Positions 7,387 to 15,958 of a stretch of DNA of 31,804 nt are shown here, piece after piece. Position 1 is the first letter of the stretch, and every line of letters begins with the position of its first letter. The DNA lies in assembly GCA_041583495.1 (NCBI GenBank), contig JBFHFS010000056.1, positions 1-31,804 of the forward strand. The letters run 5' to 3'. The stretch is from JBFHFS01 sp041583495. Its GTDB lineage: Bacteria; Bacteroidota; Bacteroidia; Bacteroidales; Marinilabiliaceae. A program made the translations under genes and the position numbers. Below the pieces are notes generated by a model, which ran no database searches, was not told the origin of the DNA, and was given only the letters and a program-made list of their open reading frames with translations.

Positions 7387-9597
7387 ATGAAAAAGTTATT
7401 AGCGGGGATAATACTATTTTCAGTTTTAACAAATTGTTCTCATAAAGATGACGCGCCCATAAAACTACTACCCACTCATTATGTAAATGTATTTACCGGA
7501 ACCGATGGGCCTGGCAACACTTACCCCGGAGCTGTAGTGCCCTTTGGCATGGTTCAGTTAAGCCCCGACAATGGTCTTCCCGGATGGGACCGGATTTCAG
7601 GCTACTTCTGGCCGGACTCTACCATAGCAGGATTCAGTCACACCCACCTGTCCGGAACCGGAGCCGGCGATTTATACGATTTATTACTGATGCCTCTCAA
7701 CAGTCGGTTTTCAGAGAGTTTAACCCCCGAGGGCAGGTATCGGCCCTATTCAAAATTCTCGCACGACCGCGAAGAAGGACGACCCGGCTACTATTCGGTA
7801 GACCTTTTAAACTCTGGCATCAAGGCCGAATTGACCACCACCTCACGGGTTGGGTTTCACCGGTACACCTTTCCTGAAGATGAAAAGAGCCAACTAATTC
7901 TTGATTTGGGCTACAGCCTCAACTGGGATCGTCCGGTGGATACCCAAATCACCATCGAAGATGAACAAACCATTTCGGGCTATCGAAAGTCAACAGGATG
8001 GGCAAAAGATCAGCGGGTCTATTTTGTCGCTCAATTCTCAAAGCCCTTTGGCCAGGCGCAACTTTTCAAAAACACCCGGGAAACCTCTGACCAAAGTGTA
8101 ACAGGGGAGATGACCCGCCTGGTAGCCCATTTTAAAACAATGGAAAACGAGGAGGTGCTGGTAAAGGTAGCACTTTCATCTGCCAGCATTGAGGGTGCCC
8201 GAAAAAGCCTCCGCACGGAATTGGCTCACTGGGATTTTAACCGGGTGGTAAAGGAGGCCGACGAGGTTTGGAACAGCTATTTGTCTAAAATTAATGTTGA
8301 AGGCACAGAAGCTCAAAAGGAACTTTTCTACACAAACCTTTATCATTGTTTCCTCACCCCCTCCCTTCACAGCGATTTGGACGGCGCATACAAGGGAGCC
8401 GACGGCAATAATCACACCGCAGAGGGATATAACAAATACGACACTTTTTCACTTTGGGATACCTTTCGGGCCGCCCACCCTCTATACACCATTCTATGTC
8501 CCCGCGAGACGGAAGACATGATAAAATCCTTTTTGTCACACTACGACGAAACAGGCTTTCTTCCGGTATGGTCCATGGTCGGCAACGAAACTTACATGAT
8601 GATAGGAAATCATTCCATCCCGGTAATTGTAGATGCCTATTTTAAAGGCATCCCCATGGACGCCAAAAAAGCGCTAAAGGCTTGCGTGGAGACGGTAACT
8701 CAATCGGGAAGACAAATTGACCAGTACATGAAATACGGTTATTTTCCGGCAGACACCAAAGATTCGCATTGGTCGGTATCGAAAACGGTGGAGTATGCCT
8801 ACAACGATTGGTGCATTGCTCAGATGGCAAAAGCAATGGGAGAGACCCAACTAAACAAAACCTTTTCGAAAAGAGCGGACAACTGGAAAAACCATTATGA
8901 CAACGCCTCTACCTTTCTGCGTCCTAAAGATATAAAGGGCCAATTCACTTCTCCATTTGTAGCCAAAGAGTACACTGAACCCTACTGCGAAAGCAACGCC
9001 TGGCAATACTTTTGGTTTGTGCCCCACAACATTGAAGGCTTGATTGACACCCTGGGACAATCCAGGTTTACCGCCAAGCTGGATTCGATGTTCACCTATT
9101 ACCCTGAGCCGGACGATAAACTCCCTCTGTTTAGCACCGGGATGATTGGCCAATATGCGCATGGCAACGAACCAAGCCATCACGTTTCCTTCCTCTACAA
9201 CTACGTGGGAGAACACTGGAAAACACAGGAGATGGTACGTCGCATCCTCACCACCCAATACAGCACCCTGCCCGACGGCTATTGTGGAAATGAAGATTGC
9301 GGTCAGATGTCGGCATGGCTGGTTTTCACATCCATGGGCCTCTATCCGGTAAATCCGGCAAACGGCATTTACGACATCACCTCTCCTCTTTTGCAAGAGG
9401 CCACTCTTAATTTAGACAACGGGAAACAATTCATCATCAGCACCGAGAACCAGTCTGAGAACAACCACTATATACAGGCCATTTCCCTTAATGGAAACCC
9501 GTTTAATCAACTAACAATCACCCATCAGCAAATCATGGAAGGAGGAGAGCTGCACTTTATTTTAGGTCCGGCCCCAAATAAAGAGTTGATAAAATAG
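7387..9597 (+). CDS. GH92 exo-alpha-mannosidase, lipoprotein
   Basis: A 736-residue glycoside hydrolase family 92 enzyme, a calcium-dependent inverting exo-alpha-mannosidase that trims alpha-mannosides such as N-glycans or yeast mannan. Conserved blocks: YVNVFTGTDGPGNTYPGAVVPFGMVQ (described by residues 32-57), the SHTHLSGTGAGD block near 95, HGNEPSHH at 592-599 and GNEDCGQMSAW at 634-644; the last two are the regions holding the catalytic acid and base. The signal peptide ends at Cys17 (SVLTNC), so it should be a lipoprotein. The following S-H-K-D-D resembles the acidic lipoprotein export signal of Bacteroidota and suggests surface display (inference). It leads a block with two sulfatases (67 bases to the first). 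The linkage specificity cannot be read from sequence alone. Confidence 0.93.
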   Translation: MKKLLAGIILFSVLTNCSHKDDAPIKLLPTHYVNVFTGTDGPGNTYPGAVVPFGMVQLSPDNGLPGWDRISGYFWPDSTIAGFSHTHLSGTGAGDLYDLLLMPLNSRFSESLTPEGRYRPYSKFSHDREEGRPGYYSVDLLNSGIKAELTTTSRVGFHRYTFPEDEKSQLILDLGYSLNWDRPVDTQITIEDEQTISGYRKSTGWAKDQRVYFVAQFSKPFGQAQLFKNTRETSDQSVTGEMTRLVAHFKTMENEEVLVKVALSSASIEGARKSLRTELAHWDFNRVVKEADEVWNSYLSKINVEGTEAQKELFYTNLYHCFLTPSLHSDLDGAYKGADGNNHTAEGYNKYDTFSLWDTFRAAHPLYTILCPRETEDMIKSFLSHYDETGFLPVWSMVGNETYMMIGNHSIPVIVDAYFKGIPMDAKKALKACVETVTQSGRQIDQYMKYGYFPADTKDSHWSVSKTVEYAYNDWCIAQMAKAMGETQLNKTFSKRADNWKNHYDNASTFLRPKDIKGQFTSPFVAKEYTEPYCESNAWQYFWFVPHNIEGLIDTLGQSRFTAKLDSMFTYYPEPDDKLPLFSTGMIGQYAHGNEPSHHVSFLYNYVGEHWKTQEMVRRILTTQYSTLPDGYCGNEDCGQMSAWLVFTSMGLYPVNPANGIYDITSPLLQEATLNLDNGKQFIISTENQSENNHYIQAISLNGNPFNQLTITHQQIMEGGELHFILGPAPNKELIK

Positions 9598-9664
9598 TCA
9601 CACACACCGGATCTCTGACCTGGCATAACATTTATTCTTTCGAGATTTATAAACCCGTAAAACA

Positions 9665-11128
9665 ATGAAAGCAACCCTGGCTCTTGTAAGTTTATTCCTG
9701 CTCTCCCTAATATGTTCATGTTCCTCAAACCAACAGAATACAAAATCCGAACAACGCCCCAATATTGTGTTGATTTTTATCGACGACATGGGTTATGGTG
9801 ACATTGGGTGTTATGGCGCCACCGGATATCAAACCCCTCACCTGGACCGTCTGGCCAGTGAAGGGATGCGATTCACCAACTTCTATTCGGCGCAGCCCGT
9901 TTGCAGTGCTTCACGGGCTGGGTTGCTTACCGGCTGTTATCCCAACCGAATTGGCTTTTCGGGCGCACTCTTTCCTCAGAGCACGACGGGCATAAGCGCC
10001 CGGGAGACCACCATTGCCGAGATCCTGAAACCTCAGGGCTATGCCACCGCCATCTTTGGCAAATGGCATTTGGGTCATCTCGAGCCCTTCTTACCCCTTC
10101 AGCACGGGTTCGATGAATATACCGGTCTGCCCTACTCCAACGACATGTGGCCCGTACATGTGGATGGCACCCATTACAAGCCCGGCGAAGGCCGTGACAA
10201 CTACCCCGAACTGCCCCTGATGGAGGGCAACCAAACCAAGCAATTCATTACCACCCTGGCCGATCAGGATCAGCTGACCACCATCTACACCGAAAAGGCT
10301 GTGGATTTTATCAATCGCCATGCCCGGGAGCCATTCTTTTTATATCTCCCTCATTCAATGAGTCATGTCCCACTGGGTGTTTCCGACAAGTTCAGGGGAA
10401 AATCGAAACAGGGCCTCTATGGCGATGTGATGATGGAGATTGACTGGTCGGTAGGGCAAATCACAGGTGCTCTGGAAGCCAACCACATTGCCGACAACAC
10501 CCTGGTGATCTTCACTACCGACAACGGGCCCTGGCTCAATTACGGCAACCATGCAGGTTCGGCAGGTGGCTTGCGCGAAGGCAAAACCACCAGCTGGGAA
10601 GGCGGCCAACGGGTTCCCTTCATCATCCGCTGGCCGGGTCACACCCCTGCGGGCACCATCTGCAACAAACTGGCTTGTGCCATCGACCTGCTGCCCAGCT
10701 TTGCCGAGATTACCTCGGCCCCGCTACCGGAGCTTAAAATTGACGGAACAAGCATCACCTCGCTCTGGGAAGGAAATCCGGAAGCGGAGCCACGCTCCGA
10801 CATCCTCTTCTATTACGGAAAAAACAACCTCAATGCCGTGCGGAAGGGTACCTGGAAACTGGTGCTTCCACATACCTGGCGGTCGTACAACACCACACCC
10901 GGGAAAGATGGTTATGGAGGCCGGCGAATTCCCCAAAAGGTGGAAGCCCCTGAATTGTACAATATGATGCGTGATCCAGGCGAACAATACAATGTGATCG
11001 AATCCCATCCCGAAAAAGCCGAAGAAATCATGCAGCTGGTAGAAGCAGCACGCCAGGAGTTGGGGGATTTAAATGTGGGACTGGAAAAAGGATCCGGCTC
11101 ACGGGAGATTGGCACACTTAAGAATTAA
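9665..11128 (+). CDS. Sulfatase 1, formylglycine-type, lipoprotein
   Basis: A 487-residue S1-family (arylsulfatase-like) sulfatase that hydrolyses sulfate esters. The metal-binding start is IVLIFIDDMGYGD (Asp40-Asp41). The activation motif is Cys80-Ser-Ala-Ser-Arg84 followed by AGLLTG. Cys80 must be converted to formylglycine. The variant with Ala at the third position (CxAxR) is accepted by the anaerobic radical-SAM maturase anSME, which is not encoded in this window. Further S1 blocks are GKWHLGHLEPF, VIFTTDNGPW and a Gly-rich REGKTTSWEGGQRVPF segment. The signal peptide ends SLICSC, so lipidation at Cys17 or Cys19 is likely. Codon phase and spacing suggest co-transcription with the GH92 gene. 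The natural substrate (a sulfated glycan, presumably mannose-containing) is inferred only from the neighbour. Confidence 0.92.
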   Translation: MKATLALVSLFLLSLICSCSSNQQNTKSEQRPNIVLIFIDDMGYGDIGCYGATGYQTPHLDRLASEGMRFTNFYSAQPVCSASRAGLLTGCYPNRIGFSGALFPQSTTGISARETTIAEILKPQGYATAIFGKWHLGHLEPFLPLQHGFDEYTGLPYSNDMWPVHVDGTHYKPGEGRDNYPELPLMEGNQTKQFITTLADQDQLTTIYTEKAVDFINRHAREPFFLYLPHSMSHVPLGVSDKFRGKSKQGLYGDVMMEIDWSVGQITGALEANHIADNTLVIFTTDNGPWLNYGNHAGSAGGLREGKTTSWEGGQRVPFIIRWPGHTPAGTICNKLACAIDLLPSFAEITSAPLPELKIDGTSITSLWEGNPEAEPRSDILFYYGKNNLNAVRKGTWKLVLPHTWRSYNTTPGKDGYGGRRIPQKVEAPELYNMMRDPGEQYNVIESHPEKAEEIMQLVEAARQELGDLNVGLEKGSGSREIGTLKN

Positions 11129-11140
11129 TCACACAAATGG

Positions 11141-11160
11141 AGCATGTATTTTTGCATGCT
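11141..11160 (+). promoter_or_regulatory. -7 promoter box enclosed in a perfect inverted repeat
   Basis: AGCATG and CATGCT (6-bp perfect inverted repeat) directly flank TATTTTTG, a full match to TAnnTTTG. TTA lies 19 bases upstream where TTG would be expected. It could be an operator-controlled internal promoter for sulfatase 2, or a weak hairpin after sulfatase 1. Confidence 0.4.
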
Positions 11161-11185
11161 AAGACACACACAAACAGAGCCGGCT

Positions 11186-11231
11186 CCGATCCTTATTCGG
11201 GGATAAAAAGTCTTCGGGACAGGTTATCCCG
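11186..11231. repeat. GC-rich intergenic palindromic element (copy 2)
   Basis: Inverted repeats CCGA/TCGG (11186-11189 with 11197-11200) and CGGGA/TCCCG (11215-11219 with 11227-11231), between the two sulfatase genes. It shares TCGGGACA and TTATCCCGG with the reverse complement of the element at 6901-6959. Confidence 0.45.
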
Positions 11232-11277
11232 GGATGACCAAGATGGCTAATGACAAATGAAGATAAATTTTAAACAG

Positions 11278-13035
11278 ATGAAGATCAAAAACACCTTTCT
11301 TTTAACAATCCTCAGCCTGACGGCTTTTTGTCAGACTTCTCCGGCACAAACACCCGATCATCCCAATGTCGTAATCATCTTAACCGACGACCAGGGATAC
11401 GGCGATTTGGGGATTACCGGCAATCCTCATGTTAAAACCCCGGTGATTGATCAGCTGGCCAGCGAAAGTGTCCGATTTAACCAGTTTTATGTCTCTCCGG
11501 TTTGTTCGCCAACCCGCTCCAGCCTGATGACCGGACGTTACTCATTGCGCACCGGAATGAGGGATACTTATAATGGCGGGGCCACGATGGCCTCCAACGA
11601 AGTAACCATCGCCGAAATGCTGAAACAGGCCGATTACAAAACAGGGATCTTTGGCAAGTGGCATCTGGGCGACAACTACCCTTGCCGCCCAATGGACCAG
11701 GGATTCGACGAATCCTTGATTCACCTTTCCGGAGGCATGGGTCAGGTAGGTGACTTCACCACCTATTTTAAAGGCGACAGCAGTTATTTCGACCCGGTAC
11801 TATGGCACAACGGAAAAACCCAATCCTACAAGGGCTATTGCTCCGACATCTTTGCACGGGAAGCCATCAGCTTTATCGAAGAAAACCAGGATTCACCATT
11901 CTTTTGTTACCTCTCGTTTAATGCCCCCCACGCACCCCTGCAGGTTCCTGACGAGTACTACCAGAAATTCAAAGACATCGATCCCTCTGAAGGCTTCGAA
12001 GAGGATGATCGTCCGTTTGTCACCATGAGCGAAAGAAATAAAGAGTATGCCCGAAAAGTATATGCCATGGTCAACAACATCGACCATAATGTTGGCCTCT
12101 TGTTGAAGAAACTCGATGAGCTGAATCTTTCGGAAAATACACTGATCATCTTCATGACCGACAACGGGCCACAAAACACCAGATATGTGGCAGGCATGAG
12201 AGGACTTAAGGGGAGCGTGTACCAAGGGGGTGTGAGAGTTCCCTTTTATTTGCGATATCCACAACTAAAAGCCGGGAATAAAGACATAGAAACAATGGCA
12301 GCCCACATCGATATTTTACCTACCCTTTCGGAAATATGCCAGGTAGCGTTGCCAGGGGAAAGAGTGATCGATGGGAAAAGCCTTCTTCCCCTGATAAAAG
12401 GAGAACCCGTTGACTGGGCCAACCGCCCTCTCTTCTTCTACTGGACCCGACGATACCCGGAGCTTTACAACAACATAGCCCTGCAAAGGGCGGATTTCAA
12501 GCTCGTGGGACATACCGATTACAACGCCCCACTCGAGGCATTTGAACTGTTCAACATAAAAGCCGACCCCTACGAACAAACCAATATTGTCAGGGAGAAT
12601 AAGACCAAAGCTAAAGAACTCAGAGCAGAGCTCGATGCGACCTATCGGGAGTTAATTGCCTCACCCAACCTTATTAATCCTCCACGAATCGTCATTGGCT
12701 CCGGGCACGAAAACCCGGTAATACTTAACCGGAACGATGCCGATGGAGAACGGGGCATCTGGGATCAGGAAGAGATCTATGGAAAATGGAACGTAAACAT
12801 CAAAGAAGGCCTTTATAACATCCGTTTTAAATTCATCAGGCCCATCGAAGCCAACGGGCAAATGGTTTTGGAAACAGGCTCAATGGTCCATCAAATGATA
12901 AATAAAAACCCAAACACCGACCTCATTGAGATGAACGATGTTTATCTCCAGGAGATGACCGGAGAACTCATTCCCTTCTATAACATGAACAACAAAAGAA
13001 TCTTTCCGTTTTGGGTAGAGCTAACCAAACAATAG
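11278..13035 (+). CDS. Sulfatase 2, formylglycine-type, secreted
   Basis: A second S1-family sulfatase, 585 residues from the ATG at 11278; an ATG seven codons earlier at 11257 gives 592. I prefer 11278 because it yields a standard signal peptide (MKIKNTFLLTILSLTAFCQT..., cleaved about residue 24). From this start the metal-binding Asp pair is 37-38 (ILTDDQGYGD) and the activation motif is Cys76-Ser-Pro-Thr-Arg80, the classic CxPxR form, followed by SSLMTGRYSLRTG. GKWHLGDNYPC and IIFMTDNGPQNTRY are further family blocks. The C-terminal 110 residues (after about 475) form an extra beta-rich segment not needed for the catalytic core. It differs enough from sulfatase 1 to suggest a different sulfate position rather than a recent duplication. 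Maturation needs an anSME-type enzyme encoded elsewhere. Confidence 0.92.
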   Translation: MKIKNTFLLTILSLTAFCQTSPAQTPDHPNVVIILTDDQGYGDLGITGNPHVKTPVIDQLASESVRFNQFYVSPVCSPTRSSLMTGRYSLRTGMRDTYNGGATMASNEVTIAEMLKQADYKTGIFGKWHLGDNYPCRPMDQGFDESLIHLSGGMGQVGDFTTYFKGDSSYFDPVLWHNGKTQSYKGYCSDIFAREAISFIEENQDSPFFCYLSFNAPHAPLQVPDEYYQKFKDIDPSEGFEEDDRPFVTMSERNKEYARKVYAMVNNIDHNVGLLLKKLDELNLSENTLIIFMTDNGPQNTRYVAGMRGLKGSVYQGGVRVPFYLRYPQLKAGNKDIETMAAHIDILPTLSEICQVALPGERVIDGKSLLPLIKGEPVDWANRPLFFYWTRRYPELYNNIALQRADFKLVGHTDYNAPLEAFELFNIKADPYEQTNIVRENKTKAKELRAELDATYRELIASPNLINPPRIVIGSGHENPVILNRNDADGERGIWDQEEIYGKWNVNIKEGLYNIRFKFIRPIEANGQMVLETGSMVHQMINKNPNTDLIEMNDVYLQEMTGELIPFYNMNNKRIFPFWVELTKQ

Positions 13036-13160
13036 CCCCTGTGGGGTCTCCTCCCCTCGACCGTTTTACCCCTTTAATTTACCACTTTAGGTGACCTTGA
13101 TTAAAGGACGGAAGAAAACAAACCTGAAGAAACGAGCCTTCGCCGGAACGGGCAAGGTAA

Positions 13161-13237
13161 CCCCCACTCTCACCCCTTGTCCCGCTTTACCGCGGGTGGG
13201 GGCATTATTGGCGGGTCTCCCGAATCAAGTTCGGGGA
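13161..13237. repeat. GC-rich intergenic palindromic element (copy 3)
   Basis: Between sulfatase 2 and fhs. CCCCCAC (13161-13167) pairs with GTGGGGG (13196-13202) around an inner CCCGC/GCGGG stem (13181-13185 with 13192-13196). A second hairpin pairs TCCCGAA (13218-13224) with TTCGGGG (13230-13236). No U-tract follows. It could end the sulfatase transcript or be a dispersed repeat. Confidence 0.4.
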
Positions 13238-13268
13238 ATACCCATAAATAACAAATAAATAAAATAGA

Positions 13269-14945
13269 ATGAAAACCGATCTTCAAATAGCCACAGAGGC
13301 CAAAATACAGCACATTAATGAGATAGCCCGCCATCTGGGCATCGATCCTGATGACCTGGAGTTGTATGGCAAGTACAAAGCCAAGTTACCCCTGAAGCTG
13401 AATAACCCGGAACAGATAAAGAAGAAGGGGAGCAAACTCATTTTGGTCTCTGCTATCTCGCCAACGCCAGCCGGAGAAGGCAAGACCACCGTTTCCATCG
13501 GGTTGAGCGAAGGGCTTAACCGGATCGGCAAAGCCTCCACGGTGGTATTACGCGAACCCAGCCTGGGCCCGGTTTTTGGCATCAAGGGAGGAGCTACCGG
13601 CGGAGGTTATTCGCAGGTCATCCCCATGGAAGACATCAATCTTCATTTCACCGGCGATTTTGCGGCCATCGAAAAGGCCAACAACCTCTTGGCGGCTCTT
13701 ATCGACAACAATCTGCAAAACAACGGCCGATCGTTGAATATTGATCCCCGCACGGTGCATTGGAAGCGGGTGATGGACATGAACGACCGGGCGTTGCGGC
13801 AAATCATCGTGGGTTTGGGGGGCACCACCTCGGGCATTCCCCGCGAAACAGGCTTCAACATCACGGCAGCCTCCGAAATCATGGCCATACTATGCCTGGC
13901 CGAGGATTTTCATGATCTGAAAGAGCGGTTAGGCAGAATCTTCGTGGGCTTCACCTTCGACAAGCAACCCGTCTATGCCAGGGATCTCAATGCTCAGGGA
14001 GCGATGGCTGTCCTTCTGAAGGACGCTATTAAACCCAATTTGGTTCAGACGCTGGAAGGCAATCCGGCCATCATTCACGGAGGCCCCTTTGCCAACATTG
14101 CACAGGGAACCAACTCGGTGGTGGCCACCAAAATGGGCCTTTCCCTTTCGGATTATGTGGTTACTGAGGCGGGGTTTGGATTTGACCTTGGCGCCGAGAA
14201 ATTCCTCGACATCAAATGCGTTTCGGCCGGAATTGAGCCACAGGCAGCCGTCCTTGTGGCCACGGTGAGAGCCCTAAAATACCATGGCGAGGTGCCCCTG
14301 GCCGAGTTGAACAACCCACATCCCCAGGCGGTGAGAGAAGGTTTGGCCAATCTGGAGAAGCATGTGGAAAATATGCGCAAATTCAATGTCTGTCCGGTGG
14401 TCGCTATCAATAAGTTTGCCACCGATACCGACGAGGAGATCAACATAATACTGGACAGATGCAAAGCCTTAGGGGTTAAAGTTGCGGTGGCCGATGTTTG
14501 GGCCAGGGGCGGAGCAGGCGCCGAAGATCTGGCCCGGATCGTTTCACGAGTGGCAGAGGAGTGCTCATCGAACCTCAAACCACTGTACGACTGGTCGTGG
14601 CCCATCGAGAAAAAAATTGAGACCATCGCCAAAGAAATTTACGGCGCCAGCGCCATCGACTACACCTCACAAGCCAAAACCGACCTGAAAAACATCCTCC
14701 AGCTCGGGCTGGAAAAGCTACCGGTGTGTATTGCCAAAACCCAAAAATCCCTCTCCGACAATCCCAAACTTTTGGGGAGACCCAAAAATTTTGTGGTCAC
14801 TGTACGGGAGATTGAGATAGCAGCGGGAGCAGGTTTCATCATCCCCATCACCGGAAACATCATGCGAATGCCAGGGTTACCCAAAACACCTGCCGCCGAA
14901 GGCATGGATATCGATGACGATGGCCTGATATCCGGACTCTCCTGA
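13269..14945 (+). CDS. fhs: Formate-tetrahydrofolate ligase
   Basis: A 558-residue cytosolic enzyme that makes 10-formyltetrahydrofolate from formate, tetrahydrofolate and ATP, feeding one-carbon metabolism and purine synthesis. The length equals the family norm. The ATP-binding P-loop is TPAGEGKTT (66-74). Other family blocks include REPSLGPVFGIKGGATGGGYSQV (near 97-119), INLHFTGDFAAI, DMNDRALRQI and the C-terminal TGNIMRMPGLPKTPAAEGMDID segment. All look intact. It begins 233 bases after the sulfatase and is followed by a strong convergent terminator, so it is probably transcribed alone. No folD or other folate gene is adjacent. The identification is secure. Confidence 0.97.
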   Translation: MKTDLQIATEAKIQHINEIARHLGIDPDDLELYGKYKAKLPLKLNNPEQIKKKGSKLILVSAISPTPAGEGKTTVSIGLSEGLNRIGKASTVVLREPSLGPVFGIKGGATGGGYSQVIPMEDINLHFTGDFAAIEKANNLLAALIDNNLQNNGRSLNIDPRTVHWKRVMDMNDRALRQIIVGLGGTTSGIPRETGFNITAASEIMAILCLAEDFHDLKERLGRIFVGFTFDKQPVYARDLNAQGAMAVLLKDAIKPNLVQTLEGNPAIIHGGPFANIAQGTNSVVATKMGLSLSDYVVTEAGFGFDLGAEKFLDIKCVSAGIEPQAAVLVATVRALKYHGEVPLAELNNPHPQAVREGLANLEKHVENMRKFNVCPVVAINKFATDTDEEINIILDRCKALGVKVAVADVWARGGAGAEDLARIVSRVAEECSSNLKPLYDWSWPIEKKIETIAKEIYGASAIDYTSQAKTDLKNILQLGLEKLPVCIAKTQKSLSDNPKLLGRPKNFVVTVREIEIAAGAGFIIPITGNIMRMPGLPKTPAAEGMDIDDDGLISGLS

Positions 14946-15052
14946 TATTTGAAGGGAGAAACGACAGAGTTAAGGGGAAAAAGCATCCCTTAAACGGTTT
15001 ATTTCCCCCTCCTTCAATTTTTTTGCTAAACAGGTTTAAAAACATACGTACA

Positions 15053-15093
15053 CAAACAAGAAGCCCCGTGAAATTCACGGGGCTTCTTGTTTG
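15053..15093. terminator. Bidirectional terminator between fhs and the tauE-like gene
   Basis: Two perfectly complementary 20-base arms (15053-15072 and 15074-15093) around a single central A give a very long stem with the core AGCCCCGTG/CACGGGGCT. The outer ends provide CAAACAAG on one side and CTTGTTTG on the other, so either strand has a T-containing tail. It sits 107 bases after the fhs stop and 83 bases after the stop of the converging tauE-like gene. Confidence 0.85.
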
Positions 15094-15176
15094 CAGGTCA
15101 TGGTTATGGGAACAACCGGTTTAGTCTCCCCCACACCAAAAAACAGCTTCCGGGGGAACCCTTAAGGGCCTTGGTC

Positions 15177-15941
15177 TTATTTGAAGAACAACAAAATGGC
15201 CGACACAGAAATAACGACGGTCACAAAAATTCTAAACTCTCTTTCGGGAATATACCCCACTATTTTTCTGCCGGTAAAAGCACCAAGGGCCACAGCAGGA
15301 AGCAACACCACATTCATTTGAAGGGTACTTAAGGAGATGGAGTGCCAAACGAAATAGTGAAGAGGGATCTTTAACAGATTCATCGACACATAAAACACAG
15401 CACCCGTTGCAATAAAGGTATTCTTGGGCAACCGCATCGAAAGCAGGTAGAGATTAAAGATGGGGCCTGCCGCATTACCAATCATGGTAGCAAAGCCCCC
15501 CGCCAGGCCTAATGAACGACTAAACCATCTGTTATTGGTAAAATCGACGGAACGACCTCTCACATCGCGATAAAAGATGAGAACAAGACAAACCAGGATG
15601 GAAACCCCGATAACATTTCTAAACTGATTATCGGAAATCATGCCTCCAACCACCAGGGCGAGTGCGATTCCGCCCAGGGCATAAGGAATCAACCGTTTAA
15701 TATGCTCCCAGCGGGCACTCCTATGATAAAAGCGGATAGCAAACAGGTCTCCAAAAACCAAAAATGGCACCATTAGTCCGGCCGAGGCCATTCCCCCATA
15801 CAGATGGGCCAAAACCGGAATGGTAACCATGGCAATTCCCTTGAGACCTGTCTTAGAGATGCCTATCAGGAATGCGCATCCTGCGGTAATCCACCACACT
15901 CCCCAGCTGACACTCAGGGGATTCAAAATACTTGCAATCAT
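15177..15941 (-). CDS. TauE/SafE (TSUP) family membrane permease
   Basis: A 254-residue polytopic protein with about seven to eight hydrophobic helices and the TSUP/DUF81 look: an early WWITAGCAFLIGISKTGLKG repeat block and a second half-block around LAGGFATMIGNAAGPIFNLYLL (about 142-163). Members export or import sulfite, sulfonates, sulfoacetate or related small organic anions; specificity cannot be predicted. It starts 17 bases after the stop of tcdA on the same strand, so the two are co-transcribed from the promoter at 16693-16722. The transcript ends at the long hairpin 15053-15093. A link with sulfate or sulfite released near the sulfatase block is conceivable but rests only on proximity and opposite orientation. 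Confidence 0.82.
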   Translation of the reverse strand: MIASILNPLSVSWGVWWITAGCAFLIGISKTGLKGIAMVTIPVLAHLYGGMASAGLMVPFLVFGDLFAIRFYHRSARWEHIKRLIPYALGGIALALVVGGMISDNQFRNVIGVSILVCLVLIFYRDVRGRSVDFTNNRWFSRSLGLAGGFATMIGNAAGPIFNLYLLSMRLPKNTFIATGAVFYVSMNLLKIPLHYFVWHSISLSTLQMNVVLLPAVALGAFTGRKIVGYIPEREFRIFVTVVISVSAILLFFK

Positions 15942-15958
15942 GCCTGCAAAGTAAGCGA

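Noticed and set aside
8851..9396. 181-codon minus-strand frame inside the GH92 gene
   Set aside because: It is antisense to well-conserved GH92 blocks; the long open frame is a by-product of codon bias.
13036..13046. CCCC-TGT-GGGG hairpin after sulfatase 2 as a terminator
   Set aside because: The stem is only four pairs with no U-tract.
15087..15332. 81-codon frame between fhs and the tauE-like gene
   Set aside because: It starts in the terminator stem and overlaps the 3' end of the permease in antisense.
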